From Bacillaceae bacterium OF18-1A (lineage in GTDB: Bacteria; Bacillota; Bacilli; Bacillales; Bacillaceae_G), in contig JAQEWB010000014.1 of the NCBI GenBank assembly GCA_027694045.1, positions 1 through 57,149 on the forward strand: a DNA stretch of 57,149 bases. Direction: 5' to 3'. Under the pieces are notes generated by a model. It worked only from the letters and a program-made list of their open reading frames with translations. It did not search any database and was not told where the DNA came from. Shown piece by piece: positions 34,832 through 48,171 of this stretch. How positions within the stretch are numbered: the stretch's first letter is position 1; each line of letters starts with the position of its first letter. The translations under genes were made by a program, and so were the position numbers.

Positions 34832-36025
34832 TTAATCTAAAATTTTCACCAGCGGTTCATCTTGCTTCGCTTCACGTATAATAATAGCTTCTGGACGTTC
34901 TACAGATTTGATTGTTACTTGTACTCTCATGTAATTCGGGAAGTATTCCATAACAAGCCCCGCTACATATTGTGTAAAACCAATTATTTCAGCTTTCCCA
35001 TTAAACTGAACAGGGATATCGAGCTTCATTTCTCTTAATTCATCGTCTCTATACATACCAGTACCGATCACAGCTGTATAGTCACCTTGGAAATAATCAC
35101 TTAGTTTTGCTTTAAAGTTTGACACTCTCGCAAGGTCTTCACGTTTATTATCTGTTTTCGCTTGCTCAGATGGGAACAAATAATACTTCTCATTAATTTG
35201 CTTCCAATCTTCCACCGTTTCACTCCCTTTTTCTACATTCGCATAAGAAACAAAGTTCCCTGGTACGAGTGAAGAATTTGGAGCCTGGCGGTAAATCGCA
35301 AATGTAATTGGCACATCTTTTATCTCAGGTTTTTTTTGATGCATAACTTTCAAGACTTCTTGCGCCATTTTTTTCCCTTCAGCTAACATCTTTTCATTCG
35401 AGATTGTAGCTTCACGCGGGTAGCCATGTTCTTCATTATAATAATGAACTGAATTCATCGCTAATCCAACTACAATGCCTCCAAGCTCATCTTTATCGCC
35501 TTTTTTCACATAATAATCATGCTCTAAAATATTTGAAATATATATTGGATTCTTTTTATTTTTGGCTTCTAATGATTCGGATCCTGTACCTAACGCCGGG
35601 TTTAACCCTATGTTCGGAAACTTAACCGCATCTTTTTTTAATTTATCCTCTAGTTCCTTTTGTTCTGCATCTGTACGCTTTCTTTTAACTAGCATCTGTA
35701 TCGTTTGAGTATCTAGAGTACCTCCGCCTTTTAAAAAGTTATCTTTCGTACTAAATGATTCTTTCGCAATTCGCATTAATCCTGTTTCAAATTCATCTAT
35801 ATCAAGACGATTATTTAACCCTTGCACGACTAAACCACGTGCCTTTCCTCCATCAAATGGCAGAGTCGTCTTATAATAGTCATCTGAAATAGAGTATTTT
35901 GGGACGATTGATTGCTCTTTTGCTTTCCCCGATTTCTCAGTCGTTTTCTCATTTTTATCAGCACCTGCGCTGCACCCACTTATAAGTAGGCCAAGGCTTA
36001 ATACCGCTAATGCTATTTTTTTCAT
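34832..36025 (-). CDS. camS: CamS family lipoprotein (sex pheromone staph-cAM373-type precursor)
   Basis: 397-residue surface lipoprotein. The signal peptide ends in LISGC (lipidated Cys18) and the mature part starts with a charged linker, then the CamS domain (YYKTTLPFDGGKARGLV, RLDIDEFETGLMRIAKE). In staphylococci and enterococci the cleaved signal peptides of this family act as pheromones; the role of the mature protein in Bacillus (YerH) is unknown. Last gene of the pcrB-pcrA-ligA-camS unit, 16 bases after ligA, the same order as in B. subtilis. Confidence 0.9.
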   Translation of the reverse strand: MKKIALAVLSLGLLISGCSAGADKNEKTTEKSGKAKEQSIVPKYSISDDYYKTTLPFDGGKARGLVVQGLNNRLDIDEFETGLMRIAKESFSTKDNFLKGGGTLDTQTIQMLVKRKRTDAEQKELEDKLKKDAVKFPNIGLNPALGTGSESLEAKNKKNPIYISNILEHDYYVKKGDKDELGGIVVGLAMNSVHYYNEEHGYPREATISNEKMLAEGKKMAQEVLKVMHQKKPEIKDVPITFAIYRQAPNSSLVPGNFVSYANVEKGSETVEDWKQINEKYYLFPSEQAKTDNKREDLARVSNFKAKLSDYFQGDYTAVIGTGMYRDDELREMKLDIPVQFNGKAEIIGFTQYVAGLVMEYFPNYMRVQVTIKSVERPEAIIIREAKQDEPLVKILD

Positions 36026-36041
36026 GGTAAGTTTGCACCTC

Positions 36042-38066
<2,025 letters not shown>

Positions 38067-40322
38067 CTATTGTTTCGTCACAGGTGCAAATTTTGCTAAT
38101 AAACGTTTAACACCAATCGGGCTTGGGAACGCGATATCTAATTCTTTTGCATCGCCATCACCTTTTACACTTACAACTGTACCGACTCCCCATTTTTGGT
38201 GGGAAGCTTTATCGCCTACTGCCCAGCCGATTTGTTCGCCGCCTGTCGTCTTAGCTGCAGGACGCGCGAAAGCTGAGCGAGAGCGTGTTGTAGTTGTCGT
38301 TTTACTGCTACTTGCCGTTCTTCCTTTTGTACCAAACGAAGTTTCACGCTTCGGCGCTGTTTCATTTAACGATTCCACTAGTTCTGTCGGGATTTCTGTA
38401 ATGAAGCGAGACGCAGCATTCATACTTGTTCTACCAAATAAAGTACGCATTTGCGCATTTGATAAATATAACTCTTCTTCCGCACGGGTAATACCAACAT
38501 AAGCAAGACGACGTTCTTCTTGCATTTCATCCTCTTCCATTAGAGAACGAGTATGAGGGAATATCCCTTCCTCTAAACCAACAATAAAGACAACCGGGAA
38601 CTCTAATCCTTTCGCTGAGTGCATCGTCATTAAAATAACTTCTTCACCAGCGGTTGGGTCTTCATCTACACGATCAATGTCAGCAACAAGTGCTAAATCT
38701 GTTAAGAATGCAACAAGGCTCTTATCTTCGCTTTGAGATTCGAATGTTTGCGTAACAGATAAAAACTCGTCTAAGTTTTCTAAACGCCCTTCTGCTTCTA
38801 AAGTACGCTCATTTTTCAACATATCGCGATAGCCTGTTTTTTCAATAACTTCTTCAACTAATTCTGTAACAGATAAATATTCTTGCATATTTACCCAGTT
38901 GTGTAATAAGCTTGCGAATTCTTTTACTGCCTTTGTAACCTTTGCACTTACTCCAACATGCTCAATTTCATCGAATACAGCCGTTAATGAAATTCCATTT
39001 TGTACACCGTAATTAATAATTTTATCGATAGAAGTCGCACCAATTCCGCGCTTTGGCACGTTAATAATACGTGCAAAACTAATCTCATCATCGGGGTTCC
39101 CAATTAAACGTAAATACGCCAAAATGTCTTTAATCTCTTTACGATCGTAGAATTTCGTACCGCCAACAATTTTGTAAGGAATATTAGATTTTAGGAAAAT
39201 CTCCTCGACCATACGAGACTGAGCATTCGTACGATATAACACTGCAAAGTCAGTATATTTTCGTTTTCCCATTTGAATATCGTCGCGAATTTTTTTCGCA
39301 ACGAAGTATGCTTCGTCCTTTTCCGTTGCAGCACGATAGTACGAAATTTTGCTTCCAACTTCATTATCTGTCCATAATTTCTTCGGCTTACGATTCGTAT
39401 TTCTTTCAATAACAGCATTCGCTGCATTTAAAATATTTTGTGACGAACGATAATTTTGTTCTAACAGAATAACTTGCGCATTCTCATAGTCTTTTTCGAA
39501 TGACAAAATGTTAGAAATGTCCGCACCACGCCAGCGATAAATTGACTGATCTGAGTCACCTACAACGCATAAATTTTTAAAACGTGCTGCCAAATGTTTA
39601 ACAAGAAGGTACTGCGCTTTATTCGTATCTTGATACTCATCCACGTGAATATACTGGAATTTACGCTGATAAAACTCTAGTACTTCTGGAACGCGTTCAA
39701 ATAGTTGAATCGTCGTCATAATTAAATCATCAAAGTCTAGTGAGTTATTTTTCAAAAGACGTTTTTGATATTCTGTATATACATCGCTCGTTAATTTTTC
39801 ATATGGATCAGCAATTGTAATTTTCTTTGCATATTTATCCGCAGATAACAATTCATTTTTCGCATTACTAATACCAGCTAAAATAGAGCGCGGCTCAAAT
39901 TTCTTCGGATCAATATTGCGCTCTTTCATAATTTTTTTGACTACAGTTAACTGATCACCTGAATCTAAAATTGTAAAGTTACGATTAATCCCAATGCGAT
40001 CGATATCACGTCGTAAAATACGTACACACATAGAGTGGAACGTAGAAATCCAAATATCTTCGGCTTCTGGTCCGACAAGTGTATCAATACGCTCACGCAT
40101 TTCTCGAGCGGCTTTATTTGTGAAAGTAATAGCTAGCACATTCCATGGCGCTACTCCTTTTTCACCAAGTAAATACGCAATACGATGTGTTAACACACGT
40201 GTTTTACCACTACCTGCGCCTGCCATTAATAGAAGTGGTCCGCTCGTTGTTTGTACTGCTTTTTGTTGCTGTGGATTTAAACCGTTTAATAACTTATCTG
40301 TCATACTCATATACGCCTGCAC
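38067..40322 (-). CDS. pcrA: ATP-dependent DNA helicase PcrA
   Basis: UvrD-like superfamily 1A 3'-5' helicase for repair and plasmid replication. Motifs: Q-motif LNPQQQKAV, Walker [10 protein letters not shown], Ia [42 protein letters not shown] including [10 protein letters not shown] and YVGITRAEE; the C-terminal Tudor-like RNA-polymerase-interacting tail is present. The GTG at 40322 directly follows the pcrB stop TAG and has GGAGAG at usable spacing; ATG codons 4 and 6 codons downstream are alternatives (747 or 745 residues). Confidence 0.95.
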   Translation of the reverse strand: MQAYMSMTDKLLNGLNPQQQKAVQTTSGPLLLMAGAGSGKTRVLTHRIAYLLGEKGVAPWNVLAITFTNKAAREMRERIDTLVGPEAEDIWISTFHSMCVRILRRDIDRIGINRNFTILDSGDQLTVVKKIMKERNIDPKKFEPRSILAGISNAKNELLSADKYAKKITIADPYEKLTSDVYTEYQKRLLKNNSLDFDDLIMTTIQLFERVPEVLEFYQRKFQYIHVDEYQDTNKAQYLLVKHLAARFKNLCVVGDSDQSIYRWRGADISNILSFEKDYENAQVILLEQNYRSSQNILNAANAVIERNTNRKPKKLWTDNEVGSKISYYRAATEKDEAYFVAKKIRDDIQMGKRKYTDFAVLYRTNAQSRMVEEIFLKSNIPYKIVGGTKFYDRKEIKDILAYLRLIGNPDDEISFARIINVPKRGIGATSIDKIINYGVQNGISLTAVFDEIEHVGVSAKVTKAVKEFASLLHNWVNMQEYLSVTELVEEVIEKTGYRDMLKNERTLEAEGRLENLDEFLSVTQTFESQSEDKSLVAFLTDLALVADIDRVDEDPTAGEEVILMTMHSAKGLEFPVVFIVGLEEGIFPHTRSLMEEDEMQEERRLAYVGITRAEEELYLSNAQMRTLFGRTSMNAASRFITEIPTELVESLNETAPKRETSFGTKGRTASSSKTTTTTRSRSAFARPAAKTTGGEQIGWAVGDKASHQKWGVGTVVSVKGDGDAKELDIAFPSPIGVKRLLAKFAPVTKQ

Positions 40323-41012
40323 CTACTCTCCTTTTACTGCTTTAACCGTTTTTAACGCTGCTTTTATATCATCATAAATAATATTTCCAACAACTACTGT
40401 ATCAGCATGCTGCGCCATCTCTTTCGCTTGTTCTGCATTCGAAATACCACCGCCATAATATAGCTTAGCTTGTTTCAATTCTGCTTTTACATTTTTAACA
40501 AGTTCAACATCTCCATACGTACCGCTATATTCTAAATAGAATATCGGTAAACGTAATAGCTTGTCTGCTAAACGCGCGTATGCAATCACATCATCTTCTG
40601 TTACATCACACTTTGCATCTGTAAGCTGGGCTACTTTCGCTTCAGGATTTAAAACACAATACCCTTCCATGAAAATTTCGTCCCAATCCATAATATCCCC
40701 AAATTCTTTCAAGGCCTCATGATGAACGCCTGTTACCCATTCTACCTTTCGGCTATTTAAAACGCTTGGGATATAATAAAAATCAAATCCTGGTGTAATT
40801 GCTTCTACATCAGAAACCTCTAACACACAAGGAACTGCATATCTACGAATGCTAACTAGCATGTGTAGTACGTTATCAATTGTCACACCATCACTTCCGC
40901 CTACAATAACAGCATCCGTTCCAGACTCACAAATCATCTCTAAATGTTCATCGCTTAGCTCCTTATTTGGATCAAGCTTAAATACATGTTTCCACCCGGA
41001 AATATCGTACAT
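40323..41012 (-). CDS. pcrB: Heptaprenylglyceryl phosphate synthase PcrB
   Basis: 229-residue TIM-barrel prenyltransferase that joins heptaprenyl diphosphate to glycerol-1-phosphate, giving an archaeal-type ether lipid in Bacillaceae. Family segments: [53 protein letters not shown], and DTVVVGN. RBS AAAGGGTG before ATG. Its stop codon abuts the pcrA start. First gene of the pcrB-pcrA-ligA-camS unit. Confidence 0.94.
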   Translation of the reverse strand: MYDISGWKHVFKLDPNKELSDEHLEMICESGTDAVIVGGSDGVTIDNVLHMLVSIRRYAVPCVLEVSDVEAITPGFDFYYIPSVLNSRKVEWVTGVHHEALKEFGDIMDWDEIFMEGYCVLNPEAKVAQLTDAKCDVTEDDVIAYARLADKLLRLPIFYLEYSGTYGDVELVKNVKAELKQAKLYYGGGISNAEQAKEMAQHADTVVVGNIIYDDIKAALKTVKAVKGE

Positions 41013-41106
41013 GAAAACACCCTTTCTTTTCTCTAGTTATATCTATAGTTCTGTTCAAAATAACAGTTTATTTTTATCAATATTTTTTAGTTCATCTTCT
41101 ATATTT

Positions 41107-41248
41107 GTTCAAAAAGGAGGATATAGGGAGCCGAGCAGGTCGAGGCGCATTCGCCAGGAGGAACAAAATGTGGTTTTTCCTACATGAGTACCGGACTGGC
41201 GAATACAACGATGAAATGCGACAGCTATCTTTACCGGACTTTTTGAAC
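41107..41248. repeat. Structured 142-bp repeat, copy 1
   Basis: Same family as the two copies at 44581 and 44738: shared core CCGAGCAGGTCGAGGCGCAT and GACAG.TATCTT.ACCGGACTTTTT. Ends are perfect inverted repeats GTTCAAAAAG / CTTTTTGAAC. An inner ATTCGCCAG / CTGGCGAAT pairing (9 bp) and an ATGTGG / CTACAT hairpin are visible. It fills much of the gap between pcrB and the DUF2892 gene; the rest (41249-41420) shows only likely promoter sequence. Confidence 0.85.
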
Positions 41249-41420
41249 TTCTTTTTATGCATTCTTTCATTATAACAAAAAAAGCTACTTACACACACGC
41301 CCATTCCAACATCTTTTTCCACGTCAAAAGTTGGATTACATATCCCAAAAATCAAACGGGATACTAATAAGAGAAATAGTATTATCTATTTCATCTTTCA
41401 TAAAAAGGAGTGTCTTTCTA

Positions 41421-41798
41421 ATGAAGCAAAATATCGGTACAATAAATGCCCTAATTCGAATTACACTCGGACTTGTCCTCTTCGGTTGTAGTGCAACGAA
41501 ACTCGTACGCAAGCCTTGGTGCACTTGGTCTAATATTTTGCTATGGATTGGTGCCATGAAAATTGCAGAGGGAATTGTTCGTTTCTGTCCTATTGCCGAG
41601 GCATGTAAATTCGGAAAACATATGCGTTTGGGGGCATTTCAAATGCCTAGCATGAATTTTACTGAAAAAGGACATGCTAAAGAAGAAGTGAATTCAACTT
41701 CCAATCATGACAAACCAACGTCAAATGGAAGTTATAGCGCTTCTGACAAAGAGATTGAGTCAGCGATTGAAGATATAATCCTGGCTAAACCGCTTTGA
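41421..41798 (+). CDS. DUF2892 (YgaP-like transmembrane) protein
   Basis: 125-residue protein whose N-terminal 65 residues are the DUF2892 membrane domain (MKQNIGTINALIRITLGL, two helices, then FCPIAEACKFG). The C-terminal 60 residues are hydrophilic and not recognised. No rhodanese domain is fused, unlike YgaP. ATG 41421 was chosen because AAAAAGGAG lies upstream; a 30-codon in-frame extension has no support. Function unknown. Confidence 0.82.
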   Translation: MKQNIGTINALIRITLGLVLFGCSATKLVRKPWCTWSNILLWIGAMKIAEGIVRFCPIAEACKFGKHMRLGAFQMPSMNFTEKGHAKEEVNSTSNHDKPTSNGSYSASDKEIESAIEDIILAKPL

Positions 41799-41831
41799 AT
41801 CATTTGTCACGATGCAAGATGCTCTCAAAGG

Positions 41832-41872
41832 GACTTAGCTGCTGCAGTGGGCGGTTAAGTCTTCTTTATTTT
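41832..41872 (+). terminator. Terminator of the DUF2892 gene
   Basis: GACTTAGCTGC / GCGGTTAAGTC stem (11 bp with two G-U pairs) followed by TTCTTTATTTT. Confidence 0.75.
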
Positions 41873-41934
41873 ACCACAAAACAGAACATACATTCTTATT
41901 TTCGTTATAAAACATACATAAAAGACACCAATTA

Positions 41935-42093
41935 ATAAAGTGAAACTTTAATAATTGGGGGTTTTATCCATCCCCCAATTATTATTAGCCCTCACCAATC
42001 GGGCATTTACGGGCAGTTGTCTCCCACCTAACTTCCTTGTATACACCGAATTTTAAGGTGGGAGTATTACTGCCCGGCGAATAGCAGGATAAA
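41935..42093 (+). repeat. bcr1-like dispersed repeat, full length (159 bp)
   Basis: The longest copy: 5' ATAAAGTGAAACTTTAATAA, hairpin AATTGGGGG / CCCCCAATT, a second block GGGCATTTACGGGCAGTTG, hairpin TCCCACCT / AGGTGGGA, and 3' ATTACTGCCCGGCGAATAGCAGGATAAA. ATAAA flanks both ends. This copy defines the layout used to recognise the others. Confidence 0.85.
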
Positions 42094-42118
42094 ATTCAGA
42101 AAATTAGGTGTAAACCTC

Positions 42119-42159
42119 TTGATAAAAATGATATAAAAGTGATATCATTTTTATATCAA
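42119..42159. promoter_or_regulatory. Inverted-repeat operator candidate upstream of the SPFH gene
   Basis: AAAAATGATAT / ATATCATTTTT arms (7-base spacer) lie within outer TTGATA / TATCAA ends, giving several TGATAT boxes just before the SPFH ribosome binding site. Arrays of short palindromes are the usual target of ribbon-helix-helix regulators, and one is encoded in this operon. Confidence 0.5.
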
Positions 42160-42171
42160 GGAGGCGATCAT

Positions 42172-43017
42172 ATGAAAGAAAAACAAGTTTTTTATGTAAA
42201 TGGTTTTCTCGGTATTATTGGCATTTTAATTTTAGCTGCTATCGGTGTATTTTTCCTTGTGCAAGAAATTTTTGTAGGAGCAGCATTAACTATTATTTTA
42301 GCTGCGGTTCTCGCGACAGGTATCGGTATCGTTCAACCGAACCAAGCAAAAGTAATTACGTTTTTCGGTAACTATTTAGGAACCATTCGTCAAAACGGTT
42401 TATTTTTAACGATTCCATTCGCATTCCGTCAAACTGTATCTTTACGTGTTGAAAACTTTAATAGTAAGAAATTAAAAGTAAACGATGTTGAAGGAAATCC
42501 AATTGAAATTGCAGCTGTTATCGTATATAAAGTTGTTGATTCTGCAAAAGCAATGTTTGGTGTTGAACATTACGATCGATTTGTAGAAATTCAAAGCGAA
42601 ACAGCAATCCGCCACGTAGCAACAAAATATCCTTATGATAATTTCCAAGATGAAACTTGCATTACGTTACGCGGAAATACTGAAGAAATCTCCGAAGAAT
42701 TAAAACGCGAATTAGAAGCACGTCTTGAAATTGCTGGTGTAGAAGTGTTAGAAACTCGTTTAACCCATTTGGCTTATGCAACAGAAATTGCCCATGCAAT
42801 GCTACAACGCCAACAAGCGAAAGCAGTATTAGCTGCTAGAAAAGAGATTGTTGAAGGTGCTGTGAAAATGGCGAAAGCTTCAATCCACATGCTAGATGAG
42901 GAAGGCGTACTCGAACTAGATGACGAGCGTAAAGCAAATATGGTAAACAACTTATTAGTTGCCATCGTTTCAGATAAAGGTGCGCAACCAGTTATTAATA
43001 CAGGAAGCCTATACTAA
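42172..43017 (+). CDS. SPFH (band 7) domain membrane protein
   Basis: 281-residue protein: an N-terminal hydrophobic region with two closely spaced helices (residues about 5-55), then an SPFH/prohibitin-like domain (GIGIVQPNQAKVITFFGNYLG... to about residue 200), then a charged helical tail (QRQQAKAVLAARKEIVEGAV). Such proteins form oligomeric membrane scaffolds. ATG 42172 has AAGGAGGCG upstream; an 11-codon extension is rejected because it includes this site. Followed after 16 bases by a small ribbon-helix-helix gene, a pairing that recurs in Bacillus. Confidence 0.88.
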   Translation: MKEKQVFYVNGFLGIIGILILAAIGVFFLVQEIFVGAALTIILAAVLATGIGIVQPNQAKVITFFGNYLGTIRQNGLFLTIPFAFRQTVSLRVENFNSKKLKVNDVEGNPIEIAAVIVYKVVDSAKAMFGVEHYDRFVEIQSETAIRHVATKYPYDNFQDETCITLRGNTEEISEELKRELEARLEIAGVEVLETRLTHLAYATEIAHAMLQRQQAKAVLAARKEIVEGAVKMAKASIHMLDEEGVLELDDERKANMVNNLLVAIVSDKGAQPVINTGSLY

Positions 43018-43033
43018 AAGGTTGTAAATCATT

Positions 43034-43198
43034 ATGGCTAAAAAGAAAAGCTTTCCATTACGTATTGATCCTGAATTACACGCAGTCATCGAAAAATGGG
43101 CGAATGATGAGTTCCGTAGCGTCAATGCACACATCGAGTATTTACTTCGAGAAATGGCAAAGCAAAAAGGCAGACTAAAAAAAGATAAAGATGTATAA
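43034..43198 (+). CDS. Arc-like ribbon-helix-helix protein
   Basis: 54-residue protein [20 protein letters not shown]..., too short for most gene finders. The pattern of a beta strand (SFPLRID) followed by two helices ([31 protein letters not shown]) is that of Arc/CopG/MetJ DNA-binding dimers, and its NAHIEYLL motif is typical of Arc. It starts 16 bases after the SPFH stop codon and ends at a terminator. It may regulate the operon through the TGATAT repeats at 42119-42159 (inference). Confidence 0.8.
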   Translation: MAKKKSFPLRIDPELHAVIEKWANDEFRSVNAHIEYLLREMAKQKGRLKKDKDV

Positions 43199-43228
43199 AA
43201 ATCCCGCTGATTTCTCAGCGGGATTTTT
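43199..43228. terminator. Bidirectional terminator between the SPFH operon and purD
   Basis: AAATCCCGCTGA / TCAGCGGGATTT stem with a 4-base loop and seven T on the plus strand, A run on the other side. It ends both the SPFH-RHH transcript and the pur operon. Confidence 0.9.
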
Positions 43229-43235
43229 TTATTCA

Positions 43236-44510
<1,275 letters not shown>

Positions 44511-44534
44511 TCATCCCCCAATAATTAAATAAGT

Positions 44535-44562
44535 ACAAACTAGAAGCTATGCTCCTAGTTTG
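44535..44562. other. Hairpin near the purD start
   Basis: CAAACTAG / CTAGTTTG outer stem with an AGC..GCT-like inner part, 28 bases before the purD ATG on the minus strand. No T run, so not a terminator; it may be an mRNA processing or stability element. Confidence 0.4.
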
Positions 44563-44580
44563 CTTTTTCTATCACTGTAA

Positions 44581-44721
44581 GTTTAAAAAGGAGAATCAAG
44601 AGAACCGAGCAGGTCGAGGCGCATTCGCCAGGAGGACATGGAGTGTAGTTTTCCTACATGAGTACCGCACTGGCAATGCAACGACGACATGCGACAGTTA
44701 TCTTGACCGGACTTTTTAAAC
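44581..44721. repeat. Structured 141-bp repeat, copy 2 (tandem, inside the pur operon)
   Basis: Perfect inverted ends GTTTAAAAAG / CTTTTTAAAC. Core CCGAGCAGGTCGAGGCGCAT, inner CATTCGCCAG / CTGGCAATG pairing with one bulge, and a TGTAG / CTACA hairpin. Differs from copy 3, 16 bases away, at only a few positions. Confidence 0.88.
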
Positions 44722-44737
44722 ATCCATATCAATCAAA

Positions 44738-44878
44738 GTTTAAAAAGGAGGATTAAGAGAACCGAGCAGGTCGAGGCGCATTTGACAGGAGGACACGGAG
44801 TGTAGTTTTCCTACATGAGTACCGCACTGGCAATGCAACGACGACATGCGACAGTTATCTTAACCGGACTTTTTAAAC
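44738..44878. repeat. Structured 141-bp repeat, copy 3 (tandem, inside the pur operon)
   Basis: Same ends and core as copy 2; differences include CATTTGACAG for CATTCGCCAG and CACGG for CATGG. Copies 2 and 3 together fill most of the purH-purD gap and must be transcribed as part of the operon mRNA. Confidence 0.88.
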
Positions 44879-44886
44879 ATCCTCTA

Positions 44887-46422
44887 TTAGTGTTTGAAAT
44901 GACGTACACCAGTGAACACCATCGCAATCCCATACTCATCTGCCATTTTAATAGAATCTTCGTCACGGATTGATCCGCCTGGTTGAATGATTGCTGTAAT
45001 TCCTGCTTTTGCTGCTTCTTCTACTGTATCTGGCATTGGGAAGAAAGCATCAGATGCAAGTGCGCTACCTTGTGCTTTTTCGCCAGCTTGTATAATTGCA
45101 ATTTTTGCAGAGCCAACACGATTCATTTGTCCAGCACCTACACCAATTGTCATATCATCTTTTGCTAAAACAATTGCATTTGATTTCACATGTTTTACAA
45201 CTTTCCAAGCTAGTTTTAAATCTTTCCACTCTTGCTCTGATGGTTCACGTTTCGTTGGAATTGAAATCGTACTTTCATCTAATGATAACGTATCTTCCTC
45301 TTGAACAAGAAGTCCACCTTGTACAGAAGTTAGTTTTTTACTTGCAGTCGTTGCCTTTTCAATATTTACAGTTAGTAGTCGTAAGTTTTTCTTACTTTGC
45401 AACACTTCTAAAGCGTCTTGTGAGAACGAAGGAGCGATAACAATTTCTAAGAAAATTTCATGTAACTTTTCAGCTGTAGCTTTATCAATTTCACGATTTG
45501 CTGCGATAATACCACCGAAGATTGATACTGGATCTGCTTCATAAGCACGAGTATATGCTTCATGAATATCAGTTCCTACTCCAACACCACATGGGTTCAT
45601 ATGTTTTACCGCCACTACTGCTGGTTCTGTAAATTCTTTTACGATGCTAAGCGCTGCGTCTGCATCATTAATATTGTTATATGATAATTCTTTACCGTGT
45701 AATTGTTCTGCGTATGCAACAGAAGAAGTTGCAGCGAATGGTGCTTTATAGAAAGTTGCCTTTTGATGTGGGTTCTCACCATAACGTAAGTCTTGTTTTT
45801 TCTCAAATGTCACAGTTAATGTTTCAGGACTTTCTTCACCCATTTGTTCTGTTAAGTAGTTAGAAATTAGTGCATCATATGCCGCAGTATGGCGGAATAC
45901 TTTCGCTGCTAATTTGCGTTTCGTTTCTTCTTTTACTTCGCTGTTCTCTTTCAGTTCTGCTAATACAACATCATAGTCTACTGGATCTACAATTACCGAT
46001 ACAAATTTATGATTTTTCGCCGCAGAGCGAATCATTGTTGGACCACCGATATCAATATTTTCAATTGCATCAGCAAATGTTACATCAGGCTTAGCGATTG
46101 TTTCTTTAAATGGATATAAGTTAACAACAACAAAATCAATTGCTTGAATGCCTAGTTCATTCATTTGTGCTACATGTGTTTCATTATCACGAACTGCTAA
46201 TAGACCACCATGAATATTTGGGTGTAATGTTTTTACACGGCCATCCATAATTTCTGGGAAACCTGTTACTTCAGAAATACCAATTACTTGTAAACCGTTC
46301 TCTTCTAGTAATTTTTTCGTACCGCCTGTTGAAATAACTTCGATCCCTTGTTCAAGTAATCCTTTAACAAATTCTACTACTCCTGTTTTATCTGAAACAC
46401 TTACTAATGCACGCTTTTTCAT
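44887..46422 (-). CDS. purH: Bifunctional AICAR transformylase / IMP cyclohydrolase
   Basis: 511-residue enzyme for the last two steps to IMP. N-terminal IMP cyclohydrolase ([22 protein letters not shown]) and C-terminal AICAR transformylase domain ([20 protein letters not shown] with the conserved Lys-His, SDAFFPMPD). Length is normal. RBS AGGGGTG. Follows purN by 24 bases. Confidence 0.97.
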   Translation of the reverse strand: MKKRALVSVSDKTGVVEFVKGLLEQGIEVISTGGTKKLLEENGLQVIGISEVTGFPEIMDGRVKTLHPNIHGGLLAVRDNETHVAQMNELGIQAIDFVVVNLYPFKETIAKPDVTFADAIENIDIGGPTMIRSAAKNHKFVSVIVDPVDYDVVLAELKENSEVKEETKRKLAAKVFRHTAAYDALISNYLTEQMGEESPETLTVTFEKKQDLRYGENPHQKATFYKAPFAATSSVAYAEQLHGKELSYNNINDADAALSIVKEFTEPAVVAVKHMNPCGVGVGTDIHEAYTRAYEADPVSIFGGIIAANREIDKATAEKLHEIFLEIVIAPSFSQDALEVLQSKKNLRLLTVNIEKATTASKKLTSVQGGLLVQEEDTLSLDESTISIPTKREPSEQEWKDLKLAWKVVKHVKSNAIVLAKDDMTIGVGAGQMNRVGSAKIAIIQAGEKAQGSALASDAFFPMPDTVEEAAKAGITAIIQPGGSIRDEDSIKMADEYGIAMVFTGVRHFKH

Positions 46423-46446
46423 TGACCATTCACCCCTAGTTGTATG

Positions 46447-47034
46447 TTAGTTAACAGTTGTTTTTTTCACAGACTGAACAATTTGATTCACTGTATTTAC
46501 GTATAATTTATGTTCAACTTGTTGAATTTTATTTTGTAAGCTTTCTCTCGTATCCCCTTCAGAAACAACTACTGCTTCTTGTGCAATAATTGGACCTGTA
46601 TCCATACCTGCATCTACATAATGAATTGTTACTCCAGTTACTTTCACACCTGCTTCTAACGCTTGACCGACAGCATCTTTTCCTGGAAAACTTGGAAGTA
46701 GTGATGGATGAATATTAATAATCTTCCCGCCGTACGCTTCTAGTAACGTTGGTCCAATTAAACGCATATAACCAGCTAAAATAACATAATCAATTTCATA
46801 TTCTTCTAGCTTCTTTAATATTTCTTTTTCAAACGCTTCTTTTGATTCATATACTTTCGCTGAAAAGGCGAAACATGGAATGTGATGATAATGTGCTCGT
46901 CCAACAGCACGTGCTTCTGGTTTATCACATACTAGTAAACTAATATCTGCATCTAATCTTTTTTCTTCTACCGCATTAACGAGAGATTGAAAGTTTGATC
47001 CGCTTCCAGAAGCAAAAACTGCTAATCTACTCAT
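46447..47034 (-). CDS. purN: Phosphoribosylglycinamide formyltransferase
   Basis: 195-residue folate-dependent GAR transformylase (step 3). Motifs: [13 protein letters not shown], catalytic region [12 protein letters not shown] (Asn and His) and DTGPIIAQ with the catalytic Asp. Its ATG overlaps the purM stop by 4 bases, indicating coupling. Confidence 0.97.
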   Translation of the reverse strand: MSRLAVFASGSGSNFQSLVNAVEEKRLDADISLLVCDKPEARAVGRAHYHHIPCFAFSAKVYESKEAFEKEILKKLEEYEIDYVILAGYMRLIGPTLLEAYGGKIINIHPSLLPSFPGKDAVGQALEAGVKVTGVTIHYVDAGMDTGPIIAQEAVVVSEGDTRESLQNKIQQVEHKLYVNTVNQIVQSVKKTTVN

Positions 47035-48071
47035 AGATCTGTTCCCCCGTTAAAGGAAACACCAGTACCTTGCACAGTACGTCCAATAATACGAGCTGTT
47101 TCTCCTTGCTCTTCAAGAAGACGAACAATATCTTTTGCATCTTCTTCCTTCACCGCTACTACCATACCAATACCCATGTTAAAAATATTGAACATTTCTT
47201 TCTCTTCTAGCTTTCCAACCTCTTTAAGTAAATGGAAGATCGGTTGAATTTCCCAAGATCCTAATTCAATTTCTGCACCAATTCCTTCTGGCAACATACG
47301 TGGAATATTTTCAATGAATCCGCCACCTGTAATATGTGCCATACCGTATACTTCGTGCTTTTTCAATAGTTCTAAAATAGGTTTGACATAAATTTTCGTT
47401 GGTTTTAATAACTCTTCACCAAGAGGTAGCTCTAAGCGTCCGTAAATGCGATCTAAAGATAGTTCTCCATCTTCTAGTAGCACTTTTCGTACTAAAGAGT
47501 AACCATTACTATGAATACCGCTAGATGCTAAGCCAATTAAAACTTGACCAGCTTCAATCTGTGCACCCGTTACAATTTTCTTTTTATCAACAATCCCAAC
47601 TGTAAAGCCAGCTAGATCATATTCTTCTGTCGAGTACATTCCTGGCATTTCAGCCGTTTCTCCGCCAATTAATGCACAACCTGCTTGACGACATCCCTCT
47701 GATATACCTTTGACGATGTTTTCAATTTTACTAGGTTCAGCTTTACCACAAGCAATATAATCAAGGAAGAAAAGCGGCTCTGCCCCTTGGACAACAATAT
47801 CATTTACACACATTGCTACTGCATCAATACCAATTGTGTCATGTTTATCTGCCATAAAAGCGAGCATCAATTTCGTTCCCACGCCATCTGTTCCAGATAC
47901 TAATACAGGTTCTTCTAACGCAAATTTTGATAGATCAAACATACCTCCAAAACCGCCTAAACCACCTAGTACTTCTTTTCTCATAGTTGTTTGTACGTGT
48001 TTTTTCATGCGAGATACCGCTTCATATCCAGCTTCAATATCTACTCCTGCTTGCTTATATGCATTCGCCAT
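47031..48071 (-). CDS. purM: Phosphoribosylformylglycinamidine cyclo-ligase
   Basis: 346-residue AIR synthetase (step 5), related in fold to PurL. Motifs: [35 protein letters not shown], and [23 protein letters not shown]. Precedes purN with overlap; a 100-base gap with a stable hairpin separates it from purF. Confidence 0.97.
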   Translation of the reverse strand: MANAYKQAGVDIEAGYEAVSRMKKHVQTTMRKEVLGGLGGFGGMFDLSKFALEEPVLVSGTDGVGTKLMLAFMADKHDTIGIDAVAMCVNDIVVQGAEPLFFLDYIACGKAEPSKIENIVKGISEGCRQAGCALIGGETAEMPGMYSTEEYDLAGFTVGIVDKKKIVTGAQIEAGQVLIGLASSGIHSNGYSLVRKVLLEDGELSLDRIYGRLELPLGEELLKPTKIYVKPILELLKKHEVYGMAHITGGGFIENIPRMLPEGIGAEIELGSWEIQPIFHLLKEVGKLEEKEMFNIFNMGIGMVVAVKEEDAKDIVRLLEEQGETARIIGRTVQGTGVSFNGGTDL

Positions 48072-48135
48072 CGTTATTTACACCTCGTCTTTTAATTTCT
48101 CCCCATCCAGGACAGGCTATTGTAAGAAAGAAGCT

Positions 48136-48163
48136 AGCTTCTACACCAAGTCATGTAGAAGCT
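48136..48163. other. Hairpin between purF and purM
   Basis: Perfect 10-bp AGCTTCTACA / TGTAGAAGCT stem, 8-base loop. The T run is on the plus strand only, so on the operon mRNA it is a stem without a terminator tail, possibly an mRNA stability or processing element. Confidence 0.5.
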
Positions 48164-48171
48164 TTTTCTTC

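Noticed and set aside
41107..41248. T-box leader or other known riboswitch
   Set aside because: No T-box sequence, specifier loop or known aptamer motif; the sequence belongs to the dispersed repeat family found twice elsewhere in the window.
44581..44878. CRISPR array or tandem-gene remnant
   Set aside because: Only two 141-bp units with a 16-base gap, no spacers and no cas genes; a third unit stands alone 3.3 kb away.
45096..45440. 114-residue plus-strand ORF opposite purH
   Set aside because: Antisense shadow of a conserved gene; leucine-rich composition is an artefact of the opposite frame.
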